This document shows, piece by piece, positions 22,782 through 33,793 of a stretch of 64,000 nucleotides of DNA. The position numbers and the translations under genes were made by a program. The notes under the pieces were generated by a model that was not told the origin of the DNA, ran no database searches, and saw only the letters and a program-made list of their open reading frames with translations. Origin of the DNA: Crossaster papposus (taxonomy: Eukaryota > Echinodermata > Asteroidea > Velatida > Solasteridae); assembly GCA_037893245.1 (NCBI GenBank), contig JBAIAA010000437.1:310001-374000 (forward strand). The letters run 5' to 3'. Each line of letters starts with the position of its first letter. Position 1 is the first letter of the stretch.

Positions 22782-22841
22782 AGATTTTCCCTAAATCTTT
22801 AAGGATTTCCTATTCTATCTAAGAAAATACTCACCTCCGAT

Positions 22842-23110
22842 ACCTACATATGCATTTCTATGCGCATGCGCAAGCAATTCGCTGACACGTCCATCACAGA
22901 TTGGTTTATATGTTTTGTTTTTCTTCATCCATTATCCCACTCCTTAGTCTTAACCGTAAAGGTATACTGTTCCCTATGTATTGTTTGCTTGTTCTATTGG
23001 CCGAATAAAAAATAAGAATAAGAATAAGGACACGAAAACAAAGGCTATAGCGTCAAAAACACACTGCACCTCCCAGTAGCCCATACGAATCGTCCTTCTT
23101 ATTTCACCTT
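22842..23110 (-). repeat. DIRS 3' inverted terminal repeat
   Basis: CCTCCGATACCTACATATGC, then TGCGCATGCGCAAGCAATTC, CTGACACG, AAAACAAAGGCTAT and CCCATACGAATCGTCC appear inverted at 31606-31727. The match is broken by a 139-base insert (22890-23028). Confidence 0.75.
22890..23028 (+). mobile_element. short 5'-truncated retro-insert in the DIRS terminal repeat
   Basis: The uninterrupted partner repeat (near 31680) shows the empty site. The insert is flanked by GACACG on both sides (22884-22889 and 23029-23034), a 6-bp target duplication, and ends in an AATAAG-type simple tail after CCGAATAAAA. It is the 3' end of a LINE or SINE of unknown family. Confidence 0.7.
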
Positions 23111-23142
23111 CTGGTTATTTTGAGGATACTGATCTGGGCGGG

Positions 23143-23245
23143 ATGGTATCGGAGGTGAGTATTCTCTTAGATAGAAAAGGAAATCCGTACAGATTTAGGG
23201 AGATTCTATTACAGAAAATACGTCACCTCCGATACCTACATATGC
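23143..23245 (-). repeat. DIRS internal complementary region
   Basis: One half (GGTATCGGAGGTGAGTATTC then TAGATAGAAAAGG and AGATTTAGGG) is the inverse of the 22782-22850 end. The other half (ATTCTATTACAGAAAATACG then TCACCTCCGATACC) is the inverse of the 31991-32025 end. In DIRS elements this region templates joining of the two ends. Both halves are well preserved here. Confidence 0.8.
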
Positions 23246-23270
23246 AGAGTAGCACCGAGTCCAAACTAAA

Positions 23271-23344
23271 GGGGGGGGGGGGGGGGGAGGGGGAAGAGGG
23301 GGAGGAGGGGGAGGAGGGGGAGGAGGGGGAGGGGGGGGGGGGGG
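23271..23344 (+). repeat. polypurine G-rich low-complexity tract
   Basis: Runs of G separated by GGGAGGAGG-type units. The open frame across it reads as poly-Gly/Glu and is not a gene. Confidence 0.9.
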
Positions 23345-23449
23345 TAAGTGCAGTGTGGAGCCCTAGAAAAGATGCCTTAACTGAGCCTGGTACACGTCCA
23401 AATTGGAGGTAAATAAAGGAGTTAAGACATACCGGATAGCTGTACTAAA

Positions 23450-24611
23450 AAGCTCTTATGAGGATGAGTTGACAATCCTGCGGTGTTTCTGGGCTGAAGA
23501 ACGTGCTGCTACTTGCAAAACTTGTCTGCCCATGTGCCCCTCAGACTGAAGAACATCTTGCAGGTAGCAGGAAGTGAAAGTTGAGAAGTTTTTTCAACAA
23601 GCTGCCTGCATAATATATGTAATAGAAACACCTTGGAAACGATCCCATGAGGTAGTCATGCTCCTTGTTTGGTGAGCTTTGACCGAAGCAGCAACTGGTT
23701 GAGGGGGTGTGTTCCGTGCCAGAGTATGTACTAGGCGCACCTGTGGTATGGCTGAGTGTGAACCTGGGGTGCTATTAATTGCTCCCGTCAACAGTTCGCC
23801 TGGTAAATCTGGTTGAACTGCAGGACCAGGCAGAGACCCCGGGGCTGGGCAGTAGAGGGTGGAGAGGTTGTAGCTGGTAGTATGGCTTCGACGATCCACC
23901 GAGAAAGAGTACCAGTGGAGGCTGGGTTGAACGGACGGACTGTTGTGATAAAGAGTTGTGTAGTGTTCCCACGCAGCTCCTTGGTACGAGCTATGTAAAA
24001 TTTAAGGATCCTAACGGGGCACCAAAGTTTATATTCTGGGACACTTGAAAATGAATTCGAGTTCGGAACGAATATGTCTGGAGGGAAAAAACAAGACAAA
24101 CACATCCATGTTCCCAACGCAAGTGGCAGTTTCTATTGAAATAGAGTGGATTTCACTTCTGCGGCGAGCTGTGGAAGCTGCTAAAACTAAGGAAGACTGT
24201 CTTGACCGTGAGGTTGTGTAGGGAAGAAGACCCGTCTGGTTCAAAGGGAGGCTTCGTCAACCTGTGAAGGACAGTGCCGAGGTCCCAAGAAGGAGTGAGC
24301 TTCTTAATAGGTGGCCTCTCTAAAAACATGCCTTTTATCAGTTGAGATAAAGCAGTATTATTGGTCAGAGTAGAGCCATCGTCGAACCCGTGATGTACTA
24401 CTGCGATGGCTGATCTATAGCCTCGAATGGTGCTATCCTGGAGGCCAGAATTAAGAAGATGAAGTAGAAAATCCCCTATGACAGTTACAGATGCTGAATT
24501 GGGATCGAAACCTTCCTTGGCACACCATCTGAAGAAGTGTTGTAGGCGATTGTCATACGTTCTTCTAGTGGACGGCTGTCTACATTTTGCTGCAAGGGAA
24601 GCAGCGTCTTT
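23450..24611 (-). pseudogene. DIRS tyrosine recombinase, frame-broken
   Basis: Recognisable phage-integrase-type recombinase pieces in three frames. The N-terminal SAM-like part reads TYDNRLQHFFRWC and STIRGYRSAIA (about 24600-24250). Then come LTVKTVFL and, in another frame, AASTARRRSEIHS (box with the first catalytic Arg, near 24160), YIARTKELRG and TISRWI-like TLSRWIVEAI (near 23900), the H-x2-R box VKAHQTRS (near 23660) and the C-terminal CYLQDV with the candidate nucleophilic Tyr (near 23545). The enzyme normally integrates the circular DIRS cDNA. Frameshifts near 24180 and around 23900-24000 make it non-functional. Confidence 0.8.
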
Positions 24612-24968
24612 GTAGGGTGTCGTGGCCGAGTGGATAAGAACACCGAACTCAATCTCTTGTGTTTCTGTTTAGCAGAGTGTGGGTTCGATTCCCGGTCGTG
24701 ACACTTGTGTCCCTGAGCAAGGCACTTAACTATAATCGCTTCTCTCCACCCAGGGGTAAAATGGGTACCTGCGAGGGCATAGATGGTTATTGTGATTGAT
24801 TTAGCCTAGTAGCGCATATATTGTAGCACAGGTTGTATACTCCCCAGGAAGCTGAGATGGTTTAAGGATTGAAAATGGCCCAGTGACCAGGGGTAATAAT
24901 GTTGGAAAGCGCTTTGAGATGCCCTTCGGGTGTGAAAAGCGCTATATAAATCCAAGATATTGCTATTG
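24612..24968 (+). mobile_element. tRNA-derived SINE inserted in the DIRS recombinase
   Basis: The 5' part is tRNA-like (GTCGTGGCCGAGTGGATAAG with an A box; GGTTCGATTCCCGGTCGTGA with a B box), of Leu/Ser type. A body follows, then a tail GCGCTATATAAATCC ending in ATTGC repeats, like many marine-invertebrate SINEs mobilised by L2/CR1-like LINEs. It is flanked by CTTT (24608-24611 and 24969-24972). Removing it restores continuity of the recombinase reading frame. Confidence 0.85.
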
Positions 24969-27650
24969 CTTTAAAAAGGCCAACCGTTCGGGAGGAAGAC
25001 TTGATAACATCCAAGCCCAAAGATGAAGACTTGCCGGATCTGGGTACAAAATCTTGGCTACCCCAGGTAGCCCGACCAGTTGATGCTCAGAGCGTCTGTG
25101 GCCCAAGCCTGCGGGTGAGCATGCCGAGAGAAAAAAACCGGAAGTTGATTGTTGAGGTGAGAAGCAAAGAGATCTATGTGTGGGGTGTTCAGGACGTTGA
25201 AGATCTGTTTGACCACCGGGCAATGAAGGGACCATTCCGTGGGGATTGCTCTCCCTCGTAAAAGGGCATCCGCTATGATGTTCTCTTTCCCGGGGAGTTG
25301 GCTCGCTTGTAGAGAGATTTGACGGGGAATGCATCAAGTGAGTAGGCTCCAGGTTAGCATGCATAGAGAAGAGGAGTGAGTCCCTCCTTGACGGTTTATG
25401 TAAGACACTACGGTGGAGTTGTCTGACTTCACGATGACTAAGTGATTCCTCACCCTGCTTGTAGTTGACTGGAGGGCCTTTTGAACGGCCAGGAGTTCCA
25501 GTAGATTGATGTAAAGATATTGTTCCGAGGGAGACAAACGCCCTGCTAGGGAAAGGTCGTCCAGGTGGGCTCCCCAGCCTGACTTCGAAGCATCTGTGGT
25601 CAAAGTTACTCACGGAAAAGAGCGGGGAAAAACTGTTCCGCAGAGGATGTTCTGATGAGAGAGCCACCACTTGAGATGGGATCGTATAATGGACTCCGCT
25701 GGGACCAGAGTTGAAATTGGGATCCCTTCGTGGGCGGTAGTGGTAAAGCAGATGCAGTTGAAGAGGTCGCATGTGCATTCTGCACCATGGCACAAGATCC
25801 ACGAGGCTTGCCATGAACCCCAAGAGACGAAGCCATGCTCAAGCTGGTAGTGTTGCTGATGAGAGGAAGAGTTGAATACATTCCTCCAGTACTCTGCAAC
25901 GCTCCAGTGAAGAAGAGGCTCTGCCCGTAGTCATGTGGAGGGAAGCACCGAGGAATATCGGATTCTGAGAAGGAACTAAGAAAGACTTGTCCTGGTTGAT
26001 GATGAAGCCCAATTTTAGGGTAAGCTGGATAGTCTTTGAAAAGGATAGAAGAGTGGTTGTTCGTGAAGGGCCCACGATGAGCCAGTCGTCCAGATACATG
26101 TAAAGGCGTACATGTTGTCGGTGTAACGCTGCTGCTATCACCTTTGTAATCCTAGTGGAGACCCGCGGTGCGGTAGACAGGCCGAAACGAAGACACTGGA
26201 ATTGGTAAGTGATGTTCTGATGCACGAATTGCAAGAACCTCTGGTGGTCTCTGTGGATGGGGATATGAAGATAAGCATCCTTCAGATCCAGGGTCGCAGC
26301 CCACCAGCCCTGTGGAAGGGATTGCAGGACAGTGGCCAAGGTTTCCATCCAAAAGTGTTTCGGTCTGATGAAGGCATTGAGGGGTCGGAGATTGATAATA
26401 GGGCGCCACCCGCCGGATTTCTTTGGAGTGAGAAAGAAAATAGAAGTGAAGCCCGTCGTTGATCTGCGAGGAAGAGAGATTATGGCTTTCTTTTCCTTGA
26501 GAGCCACAATTTCTTTTTCTAGGGAGCAACGGCGAGATAGATCGGAGGGAACCGTAGTGGATAGACGGAGACAGTTTAGTAGCTGTGGAGGGGAGATCGT
26601 AAATTCCAGTAGATAACCCGAGGACACGGTCTGTAGAACCCATGTGTCTGTGGTGATATGGAACCAGTTGTGGGAGAACTCCCGCAGTCGACCCCTTACG
26701 GGTCCCGAGGCTGATGGGATGAGCATGAAGGTATCTATGTAGTCATTAACCTTTGGCTCCATGTGACCCTTGTGGCTTGAAAGAACGGGTTTATATGAAG
26801 ATGCGTTATACGAGGGCTGTCGACGAAAACTTGGTTTGTTCGGAGTCTGGGCGAAAGAGACTTTGGCTTGTCGGTGTTGGTTAGGGTATGAGTGACGACA
26901 AGAATTACGGTGACCCTGGTTTCCCTTATCTGTTGTCCGAGTAAAAGATGAGGAAGGCTTACTAGAGGAAGGGCGTCGTAAGTCGATTCTTTCCTCTGTC
27001 TTTAGTCGTTTAGCCTCTTTGAGCATGACTTCCTCAAACTTGTTAACAAACAGGTCGTTCCCGAAGAGAGAAAGATCTTCCAAGCGCTCTCTGGAGCCTT
27101 GAGAGGGCCAGAAAATATGATCAAGTATCAGTGATCTACGAAGATAACAGGAGATAGCTGAACTAGTGGCAAAGGCTCGCAAGCAGGAGGCTAGGCAATC
27201 ATCCATAAACTTGAACATGACTGGGAGAAGATCAGGGTCAACCAGTGACGGGTCAACAGATGCACGGGCTAGGCAATCCGAAAGTAATATGGAGAAATTT
27301 GAGACCTGAGCCCCAACACGCAGTTGACGATCTAATTTTTCTAAGCTAGAATTAAGATCCTTGGTGCGCTTTTCTGGGGAAAAGCTTCTCTTGGAAGGGT
27401 TGGAAGAACGCAATTTGTCTTTGACTGCCGATGGAATTGTTGGGACGGTAAAAAACTGATTGGAGTCATCACCTTTTGTTTTAAAAGGTGAATGTTCTCT
27501 GGAGAAGGCTTTGGGATGTTTTTTCTTCTGAATGAGAGAAAAGGCTTTATCCATGATGTCCGCCAAAAAAACTGTCAACGGGAAGAACAAAATTGGGAGG
27601 AGGAGTGGGTCTAGCTGTCTCTCTCCGGAAGGAGGAGCGGGAGGCTTCAA
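24969..27650 (-). pseudogene. DIRS gag C-terminus, reverse transcriptase and RNase H
   Basis: A long frame from 27650 to an in-frame TGA at 25839 contains a gag-like helical part (LRVGAQVSNFSILLSDCLARA, about 27330-27250), a basic Ser/Arg-rich linker and a full DIRS-type reverse transcriptase: KKSGGWRPIINLRPLN, LDLKDAYLHIPI (motif A) and YLDDWLIVG (motif C with both Asp, near 26090). After the TGA the frame continues (LLGFMASLVDLVPWCRM), then shifts. RNase H (TTDASKSGWGAHL, near 25600; LELLAVQKAL; KSDNSTVVSYINRQGG) follows another TGA at about 25610. The tail to 24969 runs into the recombinase. At least two stops and one frameshift. Confidence 0.85.
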
Positions 27651-28500
27651 TAGGAGAAGAAGGGGGAAACTGTAAAATCTTACCCACTTCTGGGATGATC
27701 ACCTTGCCCCGATGGAACATCGAGGAAAATTCGAGCTCCAGACTGTCTAAATCTGAGTCACTGGAGGTCGGTGAAAAAGACGAAGGACGGCCGTGTGTGT
27801 AGGGGTAAGGCGGAGAGCCGGAACGGCTGCGTGGAGACGACCTGGTGGGCGATCGAGAACGAGAGCGGGAACGGGAAAAATCCCCAGAACGAAGACGGGA
27901 AATTCCCTCCGGAAAATGATCTCCAACGTAGCGTTGAGAGCGGTAGGCACTATCACGAGACGAAGAATGTGTAGCATGGCCTCTGGAATAGTTGTGACTA
28001 TCGTACTGGCTGGAATCATCGTGAGCATAGCGATCCCTCTGTCGATGTAAATGGTCGGTACCAGGGCCCCGTTCGCCATGATATGACATCTCCGGAGTGT
28101 AGTAGTACGCAGGAAAGTTGCTCGATGGCGGACGAGAGTGATGCGTCGGCGGCCCGTACAGACGGGGGATCGTTAGGAAAGTACGCCCAAGCCGAAGTGC
28201 CCGGACCGGGTTGATGTACGTGATTTTCCGGCTCAGCCCGAAAAGAAAGATCGTTCCGTCTCTCCGACGAGGTGGGAATAGGGCGACTGTAGGATGAAAC
28301 TACGATGTTTTCTGAAGGAAGACTGCTTACATGTAGGCCGTGTTACGTCCCCGTTTTTCGTGTTGCCTGGTGGTACCTGACGGGGAACAGAACGAAAATT
28401 CCCATACACATAAATTGAACCACTGCAAATTAAAAAATCCATGTTGTCAGAGCAAGGGAATGGAACAAAGGGGTGAAATTAGGCCTCGAAAGACCCGTTT
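27547..28500 (-). pseudogene. DIRS gag middle region (Ser/Arg-rich)
   Basis: A 180-codon frame (28089-27547) rich in His/Ser/Tyr, then SRSRSRSRSPTRSSPRSRS, ending just past a run of seven T. There a one-base slip would join the long gag-pol frame starting at 27650. This could be a programmed -1 site or a simple mutation; the sequence alone does not decide. Upstream to about 28500 the gag-like sequence continues with changing frames. Confidence 0.6.
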
Positions 28501-28983
28501 TTGGTCCTTGAATCGATGACGTCGCAACAGGCACAGTATGGACAGCCATATTGACAAAAAGAAAAGAAAGGTGACAATGAATTTATTTAGGCTAATAATA
28601 GTAGCCCCCACCCCCACTTACATTTCACAAATTGATATACATTTCGAAATCATTTTGGTGAGAAGGATGCATCTTAAAAATAAATTTAAACTATAAAAAG
28701 TTATGTCCCCATCCCATTATTTATGATCGATTTCTAAAAGACGCGGCTTTCCATACAAAAGTGTGTCGATAGGTGGCGCACTATATCGTCACCGACACCA
28801 CGAAGTAGCACTCAACCATACTTCCATGCAGTAAAAAAAAAAAAAAAAAAAAAAAAATTAATGCATTAAATATATTAGTAAGACAAAAACTATTATATTT
28901 TAAATTCTACAATTTAAAAAGTTAATTATTATGGTAATTAGGTTAATGAGTGTAAGTAAAATAACGCGGTTTGGTGGATTGTT

Positions 28984-29029
28984 CGTTTTCACGAAGTAAC
29001 ACTCTATAGAGTGTTACTTCGTGAAAACG
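28984..29029. repeat. perfect 46-base palindrome
   Basis: Each arm is CGTTTTCACGAAGTAACACT plus CTA, and the two arms abut with no loop. The arm word is the same as the repeated unit of the surrounding element. Confidence 0.95.
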
Positions 29030-29177
29030 ATTCTGAGCACTTTGCATGTCTGTGTAGTTCCACGAAGTAACTCTCTACTCTCGTCCCCAGGGGTACACGC
29101 ACATGTACATACACGTACACGGATATTTTACAGTGTACAAGAATTGTACGCGCGCTTCACGGTCATTGCATTCAAAG

Positions 29178-29380
29178 ATTTCGTTTTCACGAAGTAGCAC
29201 TGATGCTTGTGTGCGCGCACTGTACGTATTTCCTGCAGATTTCGTTTCCACGAAGTAGCACTGAGTTGTATGTGCGCGCACTGTACGGTTTTCCTGCAGT
29301 TTTCGTTTTCACGAAGTAGCACTGATATCTTTGTGTATGCGCACTGTACGGATTTCCTGCAGATTTCGTTTTCACGAAGT
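29178..29380 (+). repeat. ~61-bp tandem repeat, 3-4 units
   Basis: The unit starts TTTCGTTTTCACGAAGTAGC, then ACTG, a variable stretch, and GCGCACTGTACG plus TTTCCTGCAGA. Consecutive starts are spaced about 60-61 bases. Confidence 0.85.
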
Positions 29381-29611
29381 AACACTCTTCTTAAATCTTT
29401 AATTAATTCGTTATTAATTAACCCATGGAAACATAAGTAACACATTCACGACGTTTTAATGTAGTACTTTATATAAATCCCAAACAGGTTTTCAATTCAC
29501 ATTTTATTTGCGGGATAAAAACCTTGTAAACATTCAAACGCGTGTATCTTCAAATCAAAACTATTCGCTGTGTGTACATGAGTGCTACTTCGTGGTGTTG
29601 GTGACGATATG

Positions 29612-30863
29612 TAAACAAATGCATGCGCCATGCGTGAGTCAAATTTTCTCGTCAAATGGAGATAATCATCATTCAAGCTTCTGCCGATGGCACAGCTTCA
29701 GAAACCGCATTTTTGTGTGTAAAGAAGTAACTTAGTACCTGAGTTATGAAAAAAGACTGACAAGTGTAAATAACATGAAATTGGTGTATGAAAATCAATG
29801 CCACGACGCGACCAGCGCGGCGAAGGCGAATACAACCGATTTTGTACTAATGCCTGGTCGGAGTTGTGTCGTCGTGTGTCGCATTTGTTTTTCACACGGG
29901 AGTTGCCACGGTCTGCAGCGAAAAGGAATTATTTGGAAAGTAAGAAAAAACAAGGAATGGAGCTATAGTATTATATTAACAAATATATTTGTCGTATTTT
30001 AGGCAAGCCGCTTTTTTTTTAATTATTATTTTGAAATCGGTTCCCGATTTTGCAAGGTGCCAAAGAACACACGGCATCATCAACAACACCAATGCATCAG
30101 CACAGTGGTTCGCAATACTTACCATAACCACAGAAGAATCCACCCAAAACTGTTAACCACCAAAGATGGAAATGCCATTTTATTGCAAAGTATGGGGGAA
30201 GGGTCAGGCAGGGGATGTTTATACTCCTACTAGGGTGCCTTATGTTATATAGTTCTAGCACTATCGTAATATTTTTTTGCCATTGGTGATTTGTATTGAT
30301 ATTTTTAGGCAACAACGTAGTAGCTATCTGATTCCCTGAAAATGACAATACTCTGGACCTTAAGTTACTCTTGGAACCTGGCTAATATCAACCAGTGCGG
30401 TTCCAAGATCTATATCAAAATATTATTGTCAATGTGTCGGCCTGGGTATGTCTGGGAATCAGCTCGTCAACTGCCGTAGGCACTAACGATAGCCACTGCG
30501 TTTTACAGGCAAGTTAAATGGCAATCAGAAATTCTCTTCTGATTAGAATATCTTTCTTGAATGAACAAATCACAGTTTTTGTTTTTATTTATTTTTTACA
30601 GCATATCTTCTGGATCAATGGATGAAAATTTAAATCTGGAATTGGAGTAGCTCTTCAGTGCAGTACTTGACTGTACCGACAGCACCAATTTTATTTACCG
30701 GATGATGACACAGGAATAGACCCTATCTGAACAATTATATGTAGCTGTAAATAAACTGAATGTTCATTATTTTGTGCGAGTCACACATGTGATGTTTTGT
30801 ATAAGCTGTGGTGTTGGTCAGTTTACTCCAACTGCAATATTATGATATAATTGTTTACTTGAG
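29612..30863. other. no gene recognised (inside the DIRS element)
   Basis: This sequence separates two parts of the DIRS gag, so it is presumably inserted material. I see no coding motif, RNA gene or clear terminal repeats in it. Confidence 0.4.
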
Positions 30864-31120
30864 GATAAAAGCATGTATTTTGGCACAAATTCAGAGTGTG
30901 TTATAAGAAAAATATTTGGCTCTCCGCTCTCGGGCCATCGTAGTTTTGACTTTAGGAAAAATATCTAGGTAGAATAACATGCAATGGTAGCCATTTAGAA
31001 TTTTTTTTATATGCCTGTTATATTTTTTTCAAGGGGCAAATGTAGGATGGCCCTATACATTTATATTCTAAAGACATACTATTTTGATTGTGTGACAAAT
31101 TCCATGCTTTTATCATTTTT
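30864..31120. repeat. MITE family B copy
   Basis: The left end (ATAAAAGCATGTATTTTGGC) and right end (GACAAATTCCATGCTTTTAT) are inverted. Inside are AAATATTTGGCTC, GGGCCATC and GGATGGCCCTAT as in the copies at 7474 and 56700. Confidence 0.65.
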
Positions 31121-31249
31121 ACCATGTTTGTTTCACCAATCTGCCTGAGTTAACAGCAAGACTCCAATTTATGTATGCCAGTAGGCAGTATAGTATAGTC
31201 CTGAATTGGCATGATGTATATTATTGCTACTACCGACCACCTGTAGGGA

Positions 31250-31518
31250 GTACAATTGCCAATAAAGTATCCCATATATAGCATAATATCAACCGAAAAT
31301 GTAGTTTCTCGCCCAAGTGTAGGAACTGACGTGCTTTTATCTTTCCACTCTACAGTCGTTCAATTTGAACAGATTTCGCAAGGGTTATCCTGTGAGCAAA
31401 GACGACAACGAAAGCAGGAAGGATGTATATCGAAGTCCAAAGGTTACGGTGAACTACCACAGCAACGGCAAATATTTCTGCGATTTGCTGTCTTTTTCTT
31501 AGATTTCGGTTCAGCCAT
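31250..31518 (-). pseudogene. DIRS gag N-terminus (zinc-finger part)
   Basis: ATG at 31518 opens MAEPKSKKK followed by a Cys cluster (CRCCG; then, past an in-frame TAA, HPSCFRCRLC and CEIC). This C-x2-C/His arrangement matches the start of DIRS gag proteins. At least two in-frame stops. It lies just inside the terminal repeat, the expected place, and its continuation is about 2.7 kb away because of later insertions. Confidence 0.6.
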
Positions 31519-31605
31519 GTCGAGTCGGAAATAAGATCTTTACGCTTGCAGAGTGTATCGCTAGGAGTAAACCTAAAAACGCGTGTACACTTTAACGCTC
31601 GCTGA

Positions 31606-32025
31606 AATAAGGACGATTCGTATGGGCTACTGGGAGCCAGGTGCAGTGTGTGGGTGACGTCATAGCCTTTGTTTTCGTGTCAGCGAATTGCTTGCGCATG
31701 CGCATAGAAATGCATATGTAGGTATCGCACTGACCTCTATACATGGACAGATCCTCCATTGTTTCATTTTGAAGTCGGCATGCAGAGAAGTGCAACATGG
31801 CGTCACTGCTGTGAGCCAATGAAATGTCCAGGTGTAGAGTTCAGTTGGTTGGTAAATCCACTGACCTCTACAACTGGACATTTCATTGGCTCACAGCAGT
31901 GACGCCATGTTGCACTTCCAGTTCGCGCCGACTTCAAGTGTTAGCACAGCAGAATATGGACAATGATCTGTCCAGGTGTTGAGGTCAGTGAGGTATCGGA
32001 GGTGACGTATTTTCTGTAATAGAAT
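31606..32025 (-). repeat. DIRS 5' inverted terminal repeat with hAT-like insert
   Basis: Inverse of the 22842-23105 repeat through 31727. The outermost part, GGTATCGGAGGTGACGTATT then TTCTGTAATAGAAT (ending 32025), matches one half of the internal complementary region exactly. A 263-base element at 31728-31990 interrupts it. Confidence 0.75.
31728..31990. mobile_element. hAT-like MITE with 8-bp target duplication
   Basis: Terminal inverted repeats start CACTGACCTC and continue GGACAGATC. Near-complete foldback arms contain CATGGCGTCACTGCTGTGAG. AGGTATCG directly precedes (31720-31727) and follows (31991-31998) it, an 8-bp duplication typical of hAT elements. Without the insert the flanks reproduce the DIRS end as seen in the internal complementary region. 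Confidence 0.85.
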
Positions 32026-33084
32026 GTCATTGTGCCCGGATGTGGTGTATTCTCGTAAAATCTCGCTAGATTTTACCATGGGACCAAGTTTTTCGATTTG
32101 TTTGGATACTATACTAAGAAGGGAATGAGCGATAAATGATGACGCCCACGAAAATAAGACGATCGATAATTGATTGCCGGGCTGGGTGAAGAAGGGGATT
32201 AATATAAGATATTTGGATATAAGATATACAGTCTTGTTTTACATAATTAACCCTAACTCCCTACACAACAAAGGAAGTTGGAGGATTTTGATGGAATTGT
32301 ATTGTTCAATAACAATGGTGAGGGAGTTAGGGTTAATCACCAAATCTGCTCGCATTTCATAGACGCTCGTACAACGAGCAAATATTCCGTAGACTAGTTG
32401 TTAAGGTGATCATTGTAGAACGGATTTGTTTTTTGTCAAAATGTTTCTTTTTCATTGTCTTTTGATTGTCAGAGGCGGATACACGATTCCCAAATTCTGA
32501 TACCAACGGTCGGGTACTTGGATACCCGGCTCAGATGCATAGCCCTACCTTAATTGTGATTTGTTTAATATTGATAAAACAATAAATCTACTTGTTCAAC
32601 TTTTGCCGGTTTTGGGTATGTAGTATTAACTCTATCAACCCCAAGACATATTATTGCACAGGCTTTGGTCACCCATGGTCACAGCATAGCAAGTTCAGTT
32701 CTTCACCAGGGACATTTTAGCAAACTTTAGCGTATAGCGCCCTCACTAGACAATTCCTGAAAGGAAACTCTGACAAAAACAATATATAAACGAGTTGGTT
32801 TGTTTTGTTCAGGGGTGGTTCATAAATTCTAACGTATTACATGTTTTTTTGTATGCGAAAGAAATGTTTGGGTAATTGCATACAATTAACGACATTCGTT
32901 TTTTCTTTATTTATCCACAAGGGTAAACAATATCAACGAAAACAAACCCGATTTTTATTGTAGTGCATTAAAATAAATAAACTAATCAACATTTTAAAAG
33001 GTCTGTGACAATACCAATTAAACAACAAATCTAAAATATGTTTCAAGCGAATACAAATACTCAAACCCTATAAAGATAGTATAC
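32026..33084. other. no gene recognised
   Basis: Two inverted copies of a short word (ATTAACCCTAACTCCCT at about 32247; AGGGAGTTAGGGTTAAT at about 32321) form a loose hairpin. No coding or RNA feature can be supported. Confidence 0.5.
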
Positions 33085-33793
33085 ATCATTTGCAGATATC
33101 GCAATTTGTTGCTACCGAATTATTAAGAATTATCTTACTTATTTGAAAGTAAATAAAAATGGTAGGCATCCAGCGAAATGATTGCGCTAAATATGATGTA
33201 AGTGTTCCGAAAAAAACAATTTATATAACAAAAATACTGTAATGCCCCTTTAATTTACAAAACCCAGCTTGTCCATCACCATTTTCTTATTTATTTAGCC
33301 GGAATTCGGTAATATTTGCTTGCTATTGCTATTTAACGAAAATCCCTTTCTGCAATACAGAGTAATATTACAACAGAAAACAACAGAGTGCACTTCAAAA
33401 AGGCGAGCATACTACCACTATAAAATATATTAGAACATTATAAAAACAATAAACAATATTTATTTAGATATTTTTTAACATCTTAAATTATGATATAGAA
33501 TGTTTTTGAAAATGTACATACAACAAATTTTCCAGTTATTTTGCCGAAATGCCCCTTTCCACTCAGAATCCAGCTTGGTGTCTATCATTTTCGGATTCAG
33601 CGCCCCTGAATTAGGCAAAATAGCTAGGATACCAACATGTACTAAAAAAAAGGACTCTTCTTGCCCTAAAATGAGCCTTTTTAAAATATGGCCCAGACTA
33701 TTGTGGTCTTGTGGGTCCGGGGTGGGCTGATCAGAAATAGATACCGCTATGCCTGCCTGTGCACTCCCATGCATAATCACGGCGCGGACACTA

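Larger units (their letters stand above)
28786..29611. mobile_element. TIR element with palindrome and CACGAAGTA repeats
   Basis: The ends are inverted: ATATCGTCACCGACACCACG (left) against CGTGGTGTTGGTGACGATAT (right), continuing GAAGTAGCACTCA. Inside are a poly-A tract (about 28833-28857), a perfect 46-base palindrome (28984-29029) and four tandem ~61-base units (29178-29380), all carrying the terminal word CACGAAGTARCACT. No coding capacity. A non-autonomous DNA element with repeated transposase-type binding sites is likely. Confidence 0.65.
22782..32025 (-). mobile_element. DIRS-type retrotransposon, degenerate and interrupted
   Basis: Order on the minus strand: terminal repeat (about 32025-31600), gag zinc-finger start (31518), gag remainder (28089-26900), reverse transcriptase, RNase H, tyrosine recombinase (to about 23450), internal complementary region (23143-23245) and 3' terminal repeat (23110-22782). 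The terminal repeats are inverted: 31606-31719 matches 22842-23105. The internal complementary region is a fusion of the inverse of both element ends, the hallmark of DIRS elements, which integrate through a circular intermediate with a tyrosine recombinase. Multiple stops and frameshifts make it inactive. Secondary insertions enlarge it to 9.2 kb. Confidence 0.82.

Noticed and set aside
23143..23412. Poly-Gly/Glu open frame
   Set aside because: It is the G-rich purine tract beside the DIRS internal complementary region.
24963..25620. Long minus-strand frame across the DIRS RNase H zone
   Set aside because: After about 25700 the RNase H signature (TTDASKSGWGAHL) is in another frame; the rest of this frame is a shadow.
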